From Flavobacterium lipolyticum (lineage in GTDB: Bacteria > Bacteroidota > Bacteroidia > Flavobacteriales > Flavobacteriaceae): a stretch of 64,000 bases of DNA. Made by a program: the position numbers and the translations under genes. The stretch spans positions 248,001-312,000 of the forward strand of contig NZ_JAJJMN010000001.1 in assembly GCF_020905335.1 (NCBI RefSeq). The letters are read 5' to 3'. Of the stretch, positions 52,072 through 61,197 are shown in pieces. Numbering within the stretch: the stretch's first letter is position 1; the number at the start of each line of letters is the position of its first letter. The notes beneath the pieces were generated by a model. That model did not search any database. It was not told where the DNA came from and saw only the letters and a list, made by a program, of their open reading frames with translations.

Positions 52072-52530
52072 ATGAAAATTAAAAATATACTTCCGATACT
52101 TCTATTCTTTATTACATTCTCCTTTTATGCACAGAATGACAAAACAGACGAAAAGCGGGAAAAGATTAAAGCTTATAAAGTTTCTTTTTTAACAACAGAA
52201 CTGGAGCTCACCTCGACAGAAGCCGAGAAATTCTGGCCCATTTACAATACATACGATGACAAACAATATGAATTGCGTCACGAAAAAATGAAAATGTATT
52301 TGCGCAAACTAGATGACGATAACATTAGTACCATGTCTGAAAAAGAAGCAGCTTCACTCTTGTCACAAATGGAAAGCGCAGACAAAGAATTATATACCCT
52401 GAGAGACAAATACAACAGCAACTTAAAGAAGATCCTTTCTGCTAAGAAAATCTTAAAGCTTAAAAAATCAGAAGACGACTTTAACCGTAAATTACTAAAA
52501 CAATACAGGGACAAAGCCAATAAAAGCTAA
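52072..52530 (+). CDS. Exported Spy/CpxP-like helical protein in ECF operon (152 aa)
   Basis: A signal peptide (1-20, ending FYAQ) is followed by a charged helical hairpin rich in Lys/Glu/Leu, with LTSTEAEKFWPIYNTYDDKQYELRHE (in pieces) resembling periplasmic sensors or chaperones of the Spy/CpxP type. In flavobacteria such genes follow ECF sigma genes and are called sensors of ECF-type sigma factors. By inference it reports on the envelope state. Confidence 0.72.
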   Translation: MKIKNILPILLFFITFSFYAQNDKTDEKREKIKAYKVSFLTTELELTSTEAEKFWPIYNTYDDKQYELRHEKMKMYLRKLDDDNISTMSEKEAASLLSQMESADKELYTLRDKYNSNLKKILSAKKILKLKKSEDDFNRKLLKQYRDKANKS

Positions 52531-52548
52531 TCCTCTATCAAACAACAG

Positions 52549-52608
52549 CAACAAGAACCCTAAAAAATAATACTTACTTTATTATTTTATTTAGGGTTCT
52601 TGTTATTT
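52549..52608. terminator. Long-stem terminator after the ECF operon
   Basis: ACAAGAACCCTAAA and TTTAGGGTTCTTGT pair, with an AT-rich internal hairpin and a T-run after. Confidence 0.8.
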
Positions 52609-52678
52609 TAAACAATTAGCATAAGTGGCAAAAGCTAAACATACCCTTTCTTTACTAGTCTACCAAAGGAAAAAAACT

Positions 52679-53026
52679 TTATAGAACAGTAAAACTAGGC
52701 TGATAACTGGAGGTTCTAAAAAAAAACAACTCTTGTGCTCCTAATCCATTCGTTTTCTTTAGTGTAAAAATAATTCCATACCTCCCTCCTACTACAACAC
52801 CAGCTGGTACTCTAACGGAAAAACGACTGTACTCATCGATTATTACACCAGAATCAGCTACAACAGACGGTAAACTAGGGCTTATAAATGTAACTTCATA
52901 AATATCCATGGAACCTGGTCTAATGTTCTCCTTATAAGGATTGTTATTCGCCGAGAATGTTATTGTTGTTCCAACCTGACCCTGACTCGGCCAAAAAGAA
53001 CTAAAAATTACTTCATCATCATTCAT
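52679..53026 (-). CDS. IPT/TIG-like single-domain protein, paralogue A (115 aa)
   Basis: Short beta-sandwich sequence starting MNDDEVIFSSFWPSQGQVGTT, with internal NPYKENIRPGS and SRFSVRVPAG; the pattern (P..G..G..V.I.G..F) is that of an IPT/TIG domain. There is no signal peptide. It is about half identical to the next gene by eye, and the flanking sequence is duplicated too. I use ATG 53026 because homology to paralogue B starts there, although the frame is open to 53071. Confidence 0.7.
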   Translation of the reverse strand: MNDDEVIFSSFWPSQGQVGTTITFSANNNPYKENIRPGSMDIYEVTFISPSLPSVVADSGVIIDEYSRFSVRVPAGVVVGGRYGIIFTLKKTNGLGAQELFFFRTSSYQPSFTVL

Positions 53027-53293
53027 CTCTTTTATATTGTTCTTTAAAGACTTACTATACCATGATAACATAAGTCAATTATTATTACTATTCAAGCATT
53101 ACATTTTACAATATTGTTTGTTAAAAATTTGGTTATCTAATAAACTGGGAGATTAAAGCTGTTCTGACAATATGAACAAACTTTTTTTCCTTGTGCCAAA
53201 AAACAAGAAATGCAAACGAAAAGTATATCATCCATTACTTCATTTAGTACTATTCTAACTTATTATTAAAACCATATTCAAAAACAATATTCT

Positions 53294-53644
53294 TTATACA
53301 ACGGTGAAAAAAAAATTATGAGGAGAGGTTCTAAACAAAAGCGGTACACCCGCTCCTGTGGTCTTTACCAGGGTAAAAACAATAACATACCGCACTCCCG
53401 CAAATAAACCCGGAGGAACTACAACAGAAAAACGACTATAACCTACAGCATCCAATATCAAAGCTGAATGAGTAACAACAACAACGTATGGCAGCCCGAT
53501 AGTTATAAACCGCACATCAACAATGGTCAAAGACCCCGGGCGAATATTCTCTTTATAAGGGTTTTCATCGGCCGAAAGCACAACTGTTGTTCCAATCTGG
53601 CCCTGAAGAGGCCAAATCGAAGTAAAAATTACATCATCATCCAT
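53294..53644 (-). CDS. IPT/TIG-like single-domain protein, paralogue B (116 aa)
   Basis: It begins MDDDVIFTSIWPLQGQIGTT and shares NPYKENIRPGSL and a YSRFSVVVPPG strand with paralogue A. It also lacks a signal peptide, which is unusual for a family normally exported. The upstream DNA of both genes is alike (ATTACTATTCAA.., then AAAATTTGGTT). Function unknown; the small size could mean a shuffled domain. Confidence 0.7.
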   Translation of the reverse strand: MDDDVIFTSIWPLQGQIGTTVVLSADENPYKENIRPGSLTIVDVRFITIGLPYVVVVTHSALILDAVGYSRFSVVVPPGLFAGVRYVIVFTLVKTTGAGVPLLFRTSPHNFFFTVV

Positions 53645-53839
53645 GGTATTACAGTGCTGTTTTCCCAAGACTTTCTACAAATACTATAAGCCTTTCATTA
53701 CTAGTATTCAAACCTACAATTTATAACCTTGTTAGCTTGAAAATTTGGTTCTCTCTTAAGTTCGGGAGATTAAAGTTGCTTTGGATGGATGTACAAACAT
53801 ACTTTTTTCTTTCAGAATAAAAAAATAAATCATAAAAAA

Positions 53840-53870
53840 AAACCTTACAATTCAACAACTGTAAGGCTAC
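53840..53870 (-). terminator. Terminator of the YCF48-like gene
   Basis: AACCTTACA and TGTAAGGCT pair around a 10-nt loop, with A-run/T-run on its minus-strand side. Confidence 0.75.
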
Positions 53871-53937
53871 CTCTTTATTCCTTAGACCGGCTTTCTACTA
53901 CAAACGTACCTTATTTATAAAAACGATCATGCGTATT

Positions 53938-54999
53938 TTATCGAAAATTCAATCGTACCAATTTATTATAACCGGCAGCAATTGCCGTATTTCTATTCAA
54001 AAAACGAATGGTAAACAATTTTGTATCCGTTGATAATTGCATCCAGTTCTCTCCACCATTTTGCGAATACTGGATTCCTTCAGAACCTACACAAATAATT
54101 TCTTTACCATTTCCACCCGGAACGTATTGCACACACGAAGCATATCCAAATCCCATACCCTGCCCAATTAGCTGCCAGGTTTTTCCTCCGTCAGTAGTAA
54201 AGGCTTTATTATCCCTTTTTTGTTCCGGAAATTCATAATCACCACCAGCGATAAATCCGTGTTTTGAATCGTAAAAATCGGCTGTAAAAATACCGGTCAT
54301 TGTTTTTCCCTGTACAATTGGTGTTTCAACTGCTTTCCAGGTTCTTCCTTTGTCCGGCGAATAAAAAACACGTGCCTTTTTTCCCCCTGAAACCAGCCAG
54401 GTATCATTTCCTTTTATTACTATATTAGAATTACTGGCTGCAAAAGCGGCTTCACCTTCTGCATTGGTTGGTAATTTATCCGATAAAATTTTCGTCCAGG
54501 TCTCGCCACCGTCACGCGTAACGATAATAGAAAAAGTATCTTCTGTAGGATCGCCAATCGCAATTCCTTCTTTATCGTTCCAAAACTGCATACTATCGTA
54601 AAACACCTTCGAATTTACTTCTTTGTATACTAATTTTACTTTCTGAGTTTTTTTAGACACCTGATAAAGCAATGCAGGATTTCCTACACTCAACAAAAAA
54701 ATATTGTTTGCATTCTGAGCAATACTTCTAAATTCCAGATTCAAAGTATCACGGTAAATATGGTCTTCAAATTTTTCTTTTTTATTCAAATCATAAAACC
54801 CAAAACGGGAGTTATCAGCTCCATACCAAATTTTATTTTTATCGATTGAGATCGCTCTGATGCTAATTTTATCCTGAAACAAAGTATCTATCTGAATTGA
54901 TGTAAAACCCGTGTTAAAAATCCCATTACCATTATGATTCAAGGTTTTAAAAGACATTAACAAAATAAAAGCACCAAAAAAGAATATTACTTTTCTCAT
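53938..54999 (-). CDS. YCF48/BNR-repeat beta-propeller protein (353 aa)
   Basis: A signal peptide (1-21) and about six beta-propeller blades with repeated Asp-x-Gly-x-Thr-W motifs: SRDGGETWTKI (as TRDGGETWTK), SPDKGRTWKAV, TTDGGKTWQLI, SQNGGENWMQL. Such proteins assist assembly of membrane complexes or bind surface structures (YCF48-like). No operon partner; single-gene unit with terminator. Confidence 0.85.
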   Translation of the reverse strand: MRKVIFFFGAFILLMSFKTLNHNGNGIFNTGFTSIQIDTLFQDKISIRAISIDKNKIWYGADNSRFGFYDLNKKEKFEDHIYRDTLNLEFRSIAQNANNIFLLSVGNPALLYQVSKKTQKVKLVYKEVNSKVFYDSMQFWNDKEGIAIGDPTEDTFSIIVTRDGGETWTKILSDKLPTNAEGEAAFAASNSNIVIKGNDTWLVSGGKKARVFYSPDKGRTWKAVETPIVQGKTMTGIFTADFYDSKHGFIAGGDYEFPEQKRDNKAFTTDGGKTWQLIGQGMGFGYASCVQYVPGGNGKEIICVGSEGIQYSQNGGENWMQLSTDTKLFTIRFLNRNTAIAAGYNKLVRLNFR

Positions 55000-55116
55000 A
55001 AAATTAGTTTTTTAGCGCTAAAATACAATTATTTATAACACTTGAAATAAGTTTCGCTTTTTTTTCTGGCACAGTAATTGGATACCTCAAAATAGTAATC
55101 ATAATACGATTTAAAA

Positions 55117-56328
55117 ATGAAAACGAAACTACTTTTTATAGCCCTCCTGGCAATAGGCTTGAGTTCTGTACCCGTACAAAGCCAAACTACCGTTTATGCA
55201 AAAAATTCAGATATAAGCGATAACCTAGATTTAAGAGCTGTTGCTTCTATCTTCGGAGAATCAGCTAATCTACAGGATTTTGAAAGACGTTTAAATGACT
55301 CGAAATATCAAATTTCAAATCTTGATTTAAACGATGACAACCAGGTGGATTATTTACGTGTAATCGAATCTGTAGAAAACAGAACTCACGTAGTAATTAT
55401 TCAGGCGGTTTTAGATCGTGATGTTTTTCAGGACATCGCTACAATCGATGTAGAAAGAGACAATTACAACAGGGTGAATGTACAAATTGTTGGGAACAGC
55501 TACTTGTATGGTGCCAACTATATTTACGAGCCTGTTTACAATGTAGCTCCAGTAATTTACACTTCGTTTTGGGTAACCAATTACAGACCGTATTACTCTA
55601 GCTGGAGTTGGAATTACTATCCTAGATATTACTATGCCTGGAGACCTTACCCAATTTACAGATACAGAAACAACATCAATCTTTGTATTAATGTGAACAA
55701 TAGCTACAACTATGTAAATACAAGAAGAAGTTACAGAGCTCCGGTTATCTATGAAACAAGACGCACGTACGGTTACGAAACCAGACGTCCTGATTATAGT
55801 TTTGCGCAAAGAAATTCGAATGTTACTAACAGATATGATTTAGATCAAAGACGTGTTACTACCAGAGATTATGGAAGAAATCAAAATACATACACGACAA
55901 ACAGATCCAATTCGGATAGAGTATCTACTGCAGACAACAGAACCTCAACCAGAAATTATGGAGAGAACCGAACAACATCTGACAGAAATTACACTACAAA
56001 CAGAACCTCTTCTAACAACAGAGATAATTCAGGCATAAGCACAAATCCTGTAAGAGTTGAAAATACAGGCAGAAGAGATTATGGTCAAAACAATTCGAAT
56101 GTTTCCAGAGGAAATTCGCAAAACTATGGAACTACAGAAAGGGTTTCGACTCCTTCAAGAAATGAGTCTTCCAGAAGTTATTCAGAAAACAGAGGAAATT
56201 CAGAGAGACAGAGTTCACAAAACACACAACGTTCCGAATCTCCAAGAGCAAGTCAGGAATCCAGAAGCAGTGCGCCACAAAGAGAGAGTGGTTCCAGCGG
56301 AAGAAGTTACGGTGGTAGACGAATTTAA
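55117..56328 (+). CDS. Exported Asn/Arg/Ser-rich protein (403 aa)
   Basis: A signal peptide (1-22, ending VQSQ) is followed by a globular part with an acidic loop DLNDDNQVDYL (EF-hand-like) to about residue 130, a Tyr/Trp-rich stretch (YYPRYYYAWRPYPIYRY), and a long low-complexity tail (about 200-403) of Arg, Asn, Ser and Thr. The tail is typical of surface-associated or nucleic-acid-binding flavobacterial proteins. Family not recognised. A terminator follows. Confidence 0.78.
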   Translation: MKTKLLFIALLAIGLSSVPVQSQTTVYAKNSDISDNLDLRAVASIFGESANLQDFERRLNDSKYQISNLDLNDDNQVDYLRVIESVENRTHVVIIQAVLDRDVFQDIATIDVERDNYNRVNVQIVGNSYLYGANYIYEPVYNVAPVIYTSFWVTNYRPYYSSWSWNYYPRYYYAWRPYPIYRYRNNINLCINVNNSYNYVNTRRSYRAPVIYETRRTYGYETRRPDYSFAQRNSNVTNRYDLDQRRVTTRDYGRNQNTYTTNRSNSDRVSTADNRTSTRNYGENRTTSDRNYTTNRTSSNNRDNSGISTNPVRVENTGRRDYGQNNSNVSRGNSQNYGTTERVSTPSRNESSRSYSENRGNSERQSSQNTQRSESPRASQESRSSAPQRESGSSGRSYGGRRI

Positions 56329-56355
56329 TCCCCAGTTTCCAATCTTATATAAAAT

Positions 56356-56390
56356 GAAAAGCACAATTTAACGATTGTGCTTTTTTTTAT
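56356..56390 (+). terminator. Terminator after the Asn/Arg-rich protein gene
   Basis: AAAGCACAA and TTGTGCTTT pair around an 8-nt loop, followed by TTTTTTT. Confidence 0.85.
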
Positions 56391-56429
56391 CTTTTTAGTT
56401 ATAATTGAGGTTAGTTTATTATAAAACGC

Positions 56430-56437
56430 TAAATTTG
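56430..56437 (+). promoter_or_regulatory. kup -7 box TAAATTTG
   Basis: Exact TAnnTTTG, 24 bp before the kup ATG at 56462; supports that ATG over an upstream one at 56405 that would precede the promoter. Confidence 0.55.
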
Positions 56438-56461
56438 CAACCGTCTTTTATAAAAATATAC

Positions 56462-58435
56462 ATGAGCGCATCGCATAAAAACTTACATAGTAAGTTGTCT
56501 ATAGGGGGTTTACTGATAACATTAGGAATTATTTATGGAGATATTGGTACTTCTCCATTGTATGTAATGAAAGCCATTCTTGGCGATTACGCCATTAATT
56601 CTGATATCGTTCTTGGTGGAATTTCATGCGTTTTCTGGACTTTGACGCTTCAGACTACAATAAAATATGTACTGATCACGTTAAGTGCCGACAATCATGG
56701 TGAAGGCGGGATTTTTGCCTTATATGCACTGGTTAAAAAGACTAAAATTCAATGGCTCATTGTCCCCGCAATTATTGGAGGAAGTGCCTTATTAGCTGAT
56801 GGAATTATAACCCCTCCAATTTCTATTTCTTCGGCTGTAGAGGGAATCCGGGCGTTTTATCCGACTATGCAAACGGAGACTATTGTTTATATTGTTATCG
56901 CAATTTTATTCATTCTTTTCACCATACAACAATTTGGAACCAAACTAGTTGGAAAGTTCTTTGCTCCAATGATGCTGATCTGGTTTGCAATGTTGGGAAC
57001 TCTGGGAACAATTCAAATTCTAAAATTTCCTGAAGTAATTAAAGCGGTAAATCCGTATTATGCTTATCATTTATTATCCATTCATCCTGACGGTTTCTTT
57101 GTACTTGGTTTCGTGTTTTTATGTACAACGGGTGCCGAAGCTTTGTACTCTGATATGGGACATTGCGGAAGAAAAAATATCAGAATTAGCTGGGTATTTG
57201 TAAAAACCACTTTGGTTTTAAACTATTTCGGACAGGCTGCTTACTTAATCCATCATGAAGGAAGTACACTGCAACAACTGGGTGGAGAAAATGGAAATCC
57301 CTTTTATTTGATTATGCCACACTGGTTCCTTCCATTTGGAATTGTGGTAGCTACTTTGGCAGCGGTAATTGCTTCTCAGGCACTTATCAGCGGATCATTT
57401 ACTTTGATCAACGAGGCTATGCGACTGAACTTTTGGCCAAAAGTTAAAATTAAATACCCTACCGAAGTAAAAGGACAGTTATATATTCCATCGATCAACT
57501 GGCTATTGTTTTTTGGTTGTGTTGGAATTGTTTTACACTTTGAGAAATCAGGAAATATGGAGCATGCCTATGGTCTTGCCATTATTCTGTGTATGATCAT
57601 GACAACCATTTTACTGAATTACTATCTCATCATGAAACGTGTAAAATTGTACCTGATGGTGCCGTTAATCACTATCTATTTACTGATTGAGTTTAGTTTC
57701 CTGATTGCTAACATTACTAAATTTGCCGAAGGCGGTTACGTAACTTTAATTATTGCGATTGCCTTAATCTCTATCATGACAATATGGTATCTGGCTAAGA
57801 AAATCAACAAAAGCTACACCAAAATCATCAAAATTGATGACTATAAAAAGGTATTGATGGAACTAAGCGAAGACTTATCGATACCAAAATACGCTACTCA
57901 TCTGGTTTATATGACCAACGCTAATCGCGTTGATGAATTAGAGGAAAAAGTAATCTACTCTATTCTACAAAAGCGTCCAAAAAGAGCTGATATTTACTGG
58001 TTTGTACACGTAAACATTTTGACGGAACCTTACAAAACACAATACAAAGTTACCGAAATCGCTAAGGACGACATTTACAGAATCGATTTTAATTTAGGAT
58101 TCAGAGAGCCTACAAAAATCAATTTAATGTTTAGAGAAGTAATTCGCGATATGGTAAAACGTGGCGAAGTAGACATCACCAGCCGTTACGAGTCTTTGAA
58201 CAAAAACAATATTATTGGAGACTTTAAATTTGTTTTATCAGAGAAATTCTTATCTAACGACAACGATCTAAGATGGCATGAAAACATTATCATGAGTTCT
58301 TATTTCTTCATTAAAAAACTGAGTTTATCTGAAGAAAGAGCTTTTGGTTTAGACAGTAGCTCCGTAAAAATTGAGAAATTCCCGATGGTGCTTCACGCTC
58401 CTGAAAATATTGGACTGACACGTATTACGAAATAA
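56462..58435 (+). CDS. kup: KUP-family low-affinity potassium transporter (657 aa)
   Basis: About 12 membrane segments (1-430) with signatures GIIYGDIGTSPLYVM, HGEGGIFALYALVKK, and GSALLADGIITPPISISSAVEG in order, then a roughly 220-residue cytoplasmic C-terminus. These are the family K+ selectivity and gating residues. It is a H+/K+ symporter of the inner membrane. I start at 56462 on promoter evidence and because the KUP N-terminus is MSASHKNLHSKLSIGG. Confidence 0.93.
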   Translation: MSASHKNLHSKLSIGGLLITLGIIYGDIGTSPLYVMKAILGDYAINSDIVLGGISCVFWTLTLQTTIKYVLITLSADNHGEGGIFALYALVKKTKIQWLIVPAIIGGSALLADGIITPPISISSAVEGIRAFYPTMQTETIVYIVIAILFILFTIQQFGTKLVGKFFAPMMLIWFAMLGTLGTIQILKFPEVIKAVNPYYAYHLLSIHPDGFFVLGFVFLCTTGAEALYSDMGHCGRKNIRISWVFVKTTLVLNYFGQAAYLIHHEGSTLQQLGGENGNPFYLIMPHWFLPFGIVVATLAAVIASQALISGSFTLINEAMRLNFWPKVKIKYPTEVKGQLYIPSINWLLFFGCVGIVLHFEKSGNMEHAYGLAIILCMIMTTILLNYYLIMKRVKLYLMVPLITIYLLIEFSFLIANITKFAEGGYVTLIIAIALISIMTIWYLAKKINKSYTKIIKIDDYKKVLMELSEDLSIPKYATHLVYMTNANRVDELEEKVIYSILQKRPKRADIYWFVHVNILTEPYKTQYKVTEIAKDDIYRIDFNLGFREPTKINLMFREVIRDMVKRGEVDITSRYESLNKNNIIGDFKFVLSEKFLSNDNDLRWHENIIMSSYFFIKKLSLSEERAFGLDSSSVKIEKFPMVLHAPENIGLTRITK

Positions 58436-58457
58436 ATCATTCCAAAACATCATTAAG

Positions 58458-58496
58458 AAACACTCTTTTAAACTTTATTAGAGTGTTTTTTCTTTT
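58458..58496 (+). terminator. Terminator of kup
   Basis: AAACACTCT and AGAGTGTTT pair around a loop of about 12 nt, followed by TTTTCTTTT. Confidence 0.75.
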
Positions 58497-58553
58497 AAAA
58501 AGAAGTTAAATCAACAATCAAAATTAAAAATTTAACTTTCAATCAATTAATAG

Positions 58554-58561
58554 TACCTTTG
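58554..58561 (+). promoter_or_regulatory. -7 box TACCTTTG for the RsmB-like gene
   Basis: Exact TAnnTTTG match, 17 bp before the ATG at 58579. Confidence 0.5.
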
Positions 58562-58578
58562 CAACTCAAATAATTAAA

Positions 58579-59799
58579 ATGAGATTACACAGAAATTTAG
58601 TTTATACTACCATCGATTCTTTAAATGCTATTTTCAATGAAGGAGAATATGCAGACAAAGTGGTAGCCAGAGCCTTAAAAAAAGACAAACGTTGGGGAAG
58701 TTCCGACAGGAAGTTTGTTGCTGAAACGATATACGAAATTGTTCGCTGGAAGCGACTATATGCAGAAATTGCAGAAGTAAAAGAACCATACGACAGAGAT
58801 AACTTATGGAGAATGTTTGCGGTTTGGGCAGTTTTGAGAGGATATCCTATTCCGGATTGGAGACAATTGGAAGGAACTCCTGAGAGAAAAATAAAAGGCC
58901 GTTTCGATGAGCTTTCTAAAGTTAGAGCTCTAAAAGAATCTATTCCGGACTGGATGGATGAATTAGGAGTAAAAGAATTAGGAGAGAAAGTTTGGGCAAA
59001 AGAAATTGCTGCTCAAAATCAGCCGGCTAAAGTTATCTTAAGAACCAATACGCTTAAAGGTACCAAGGAAAACTTGAGAAACACGTTGATGGATTTAAAT
59101 ATTGAAACGGAATATTTAAAAGATCAGCCTGAAGCTTTAGTTTTAAAAGAAAGAGCCAACGTATTCTTAACAGACGCTTTTAAACAAGGACTTTTTGAAG
59201 TTCAGGATGCCAACTCACAATTAGTAGCCGGTTTTCTGGATGTAAAACCTGGAATGCGCGTGGTAGATACCTGTGCAGGAGCGGGAGGAAAAACATTGCA
59301 CATTGCTTCTTTAATGGAAAACAAAGGGCAGTTAATTGCAATGGATTTGTACGAAAGCAAACTGAAACAATTGAAATTAAGAGCCAAAAGAAATGGTGCT
59401 TTTAATATCGAATACCGTATTATTGATACTACAAAAGTGATCAAAAAATTACATGAAAAAGCAGACCGTGTTTTAATCGATGCGCCTTGTAGTGGTTTGG
59501 GAGTTTTAAAACGAAATCCTGACTCTAAATGGAAACTGCAGCCTGAATTTATTGATAACATTCGAAAAGTACAGGCAGAAGTTCTGGAAAGCTATTCGAA
59601 AATTGTGAAACCGGGTGGAAAATTGGTCTATGCCACTTGCTCCGTTTTACCATCGGAAAATCAGGAACAGGTAGAGAAATTCTTAAAGACAGAAATCGGA
59701 AAGCAATTTACTTTTATTAAAGACCGCAAAATACTAGCGTCAGAATCTGGATTTGATGGATTCTATATGGCTTTATTGGAACGAAAAGTAACTAATTAA
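58579..59799 (+). CDS. RsmB/NOP-family RNA 5-methylcytosine methyltransferase (406 aa)
   Basis: A NusB-like helical N-terminus (1-150) and a SAM domain: motif I CAGAGGKTLHIASLM, IDAPCSGLGVLKRNPDSKW (catalytic Cys in PC) and YATCSVLPSENQEQV (second Cys). This two-cysteine mechanism is that of RsmB/Nop2p enzymes, which methylate C5 of cytosine in rRNA. The exact target cannot be told from sequence alone. Confidence 0.9.
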   Translation: MRLHRNLVYTTIDSLNAIFNEGEYADKVVARALKKDKRWGSSDRKFVAETIYEIVRWKRLYAEIAEVKEPYDRDNLWRMFAVWAVLRGYPIPDWRQLEGTPERKIKGRFDELSKVRALKESIPDWMDELGVKELGEKVWAKEIAAQNQPAKVILRTNTLKGTKENLRNTLMDLNIETEYLKDQPEALVLKERANVFLTDAFKQGLFEVQDANSQLVAGFLDVKPGMRVVDTCAGAGGKTLHIASLMENKGQLIAMDLYESKLKQLKLRAKRNGAFNIEYRIIDTTKVIKKLHEKADRVLIDAPCSGLGVLKRNPDSKWKLQPEFIDNIRKVQAEVLESYSKIVKPGGKLVYATCSVLPSENQEQVEKFLKTEIGKQFTFIKDRKILASESGFDGFYMALLERKVTN

Positions 59800-59820
59800 T
59801 TTTTTCTAAATTCCAAAAAA

Positions 59821-59869
59821 TAAAAATCCAAATTCCAAACTATACTGTTGGAATTTGGATTTTTTTTCT
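59821..59869. terminator. Terminator between the RsmB-like and peptide genes
   Basis: AAATCCAAATTCCAA and TTGGAATTTGGATTT form a 15-bp stem with a roughly 9-nt loop and a T-run; it can act on both strands. Confidence 0.85.
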
Positions 59870-59874
59870 ATTGT

Positions 59875-60075
59875 TTAAGACTGGTCAATTGGACACATAT
59901 CTGGTGAAATCAAACAAAATGATGGAATATTGCCACATGTTGGCGGTTGTGTTAACTGCTTAGCACATCGCAATTGATAGCCATTTAAATAATAAATAAA
60001 ATCACCGCCTTTAATTTGCTTTAATTCGCTTTTACTTAATTGCTCAACATTTGTTAGATTTAAGATAAATTTCAT
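59875..60075 (-). CDS. Double-glycine leader peptide, bacteriocin-like (66 aa)
   Basis: The N-terminus MKFILNLTNVEQLSKSELKQIKGG is a double-Gly leader (LSKxELKxIxGG is the usual form). It is cut after Gly-Gly by C39 peptidase/ABC exporters. The mature part is about 42 residues with four cysteines (LRCAK, PTCGN, SFCLI, DMCPI), likely two disulfides or a modification site. No C39 transporter or maturation enzyme is adjacent, so export may use a distant transporter. Similar orphan peptides occur widely in Bacteroidota. Confidence 0.75.
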   Translation of the reverse strand: MKFILNLTNVEQLSKSELKQIKGGDFIYYLNGYQLRCAKQLTQPPTCGNIPSFCLISPDMCPIDQS

Positions 60076-60145
60076 AATTATTAGGTTTTAAAGTTAATAC
60101 CTTATAAATGTAGCCGATTTTTCTTACTTTCAGCAAAGTATTTTT

Positions 60146-61186
60146 TTACACCAAACTAGGCTTACGCAACAGTTTTCCGTTCTCATTTTCTTTGAATTTT
60201 GGAACAAAAACAATTTCCTTTGGCTTTTCGTATTTACCTAATACATCAAAAAAATCAGAAGCAAACTCTTGTTTTTCTCCTTCAATCACCAAAATTAGTT
60301 TTTCTCCTAAAGTAGTATCCGGAACTCCGGTTACAAAAAACCTGCTGTTTATCTTCCCTATCAGTTTACTTTCAATTTGCTCCGGAATTAACTTTACTCC
60401 TCCACTATTCACTACATTGTCAATTCTTCCTAAAAATACAAACTGATTTTCATTAACCAACTCCACCAGGTCATTTGTAACGATAGGCTCATTAGAAACC
60501 GAAGCCAGATGAATTACCAAACAGTCACGATCATCCTTGTCGATTTTCACATTTGGAAGAATCGAGAATGCCTTTTCTCCCACTCTTTTGGCAGCGATGT
60601 GTGTAATAGTTTCCGTCATCCCATAGGTCTCGTAAATCTCGGTCTTTAGCGGAAGTAATTGTTCTTCAAGCGCACTATCGATCTTAGCACCACCGATAAT
60701 GAGTTTCTTTACATTTTTCAATTCTTCAACAGAGTTTTGAACCTGTAAAGGAACCATGGCAACAAAATCATACTTAGTTTTGTTTAAAGCCAAAGGAGCT
60801 GTGCTTGGCGAAACGACATCAATATCCAACCCCAAAATCAGGCTTCGAACCAACATCATTTTTCCGGCTATAAATTGCACAGGCAAACAAAGCAGTGCTT
60901 TATCTCCGGGCTTCAATCCGAAAAAATCACCTGTTGCCAAAGCGGACTGAATCATAGCCTGTTTTTCGAGTCGTACTAATTTTGGAAGTCCGGTCGTGCC
61001 AGAAGTTGTCATTTCAATAAACTCTTTCTTATCGAACCAATCCAGCAAAAACTCACCAATAGCCTTTTCATATACATCTCCTTCTTTGATGTAACTGTAA
61101 CCTATGCGGCATAAATCTTTCCCATTTAAATGATAACCATTTAACTTAAAGTAATTATGGACATTTTTATGTGTTAATTTTGACAT
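60146..61186 (-). CDS. menE: Short AMP-binding acyl-CoA ligase, likely MenE (346 aa)
   Basis: ANL-superfamily adenylation domain: TSGTTGLPKLVRL (P-loop), IYETYGMTETITHIA (motif for adenylate) and a C-terminal GKYEKPKEIVFVPKFKEN..GKLLRKPSL with the catalytic Lys. The length (346) is shorter than typical MenE, missing part of the N-terminal subdomain, as in other Bacteroidota MenE. It would make o-succinylbenzoyl-CoA in menaquinone synthesis. A menaquinone gene is not seen next to it, so the specific role is inferred. Confidence 0.75.
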   Translation of the reverse strand: MSKLTHKNVHNYFKLNGYHLNGKDLCRIGYSYIKEGDVYEKAIGEFLLDWFDKKEFIEMTTSGTTGLPKLVRLEKQAMIQSALATGDFFGLKPGDKALLCLPVQFIAGKMMLVRSLILGLDIDVVSPSTAPLALNKTKYDFVAMVPLQVQNSVEELKNVKKLIIGGAKIDSALEEQLLPLKTEIYETYGMTETITHIAAKRVGEKAFSILPNVKIDKDDRDCLVIHLASVSNEPIVTNDLVELVNENQFVFLGRIDNVVNSGGVKLIPEQIESKLIGKINSRFFVTGVPDTTLGEKLILVIEGEKQEFASDFFDVLGKYEKPKEIVFVPKFKENENGKLLRKPSLV

Positions 61187-61197
61187 GACTGTGTGTT

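Noticed and set aside
56405..56461. Upstream ATG for kup
   Set aside because: A TAAATTTG -7 box at 56430 lies inside this extension, and the added residues do not look like a KUP N-terminus.
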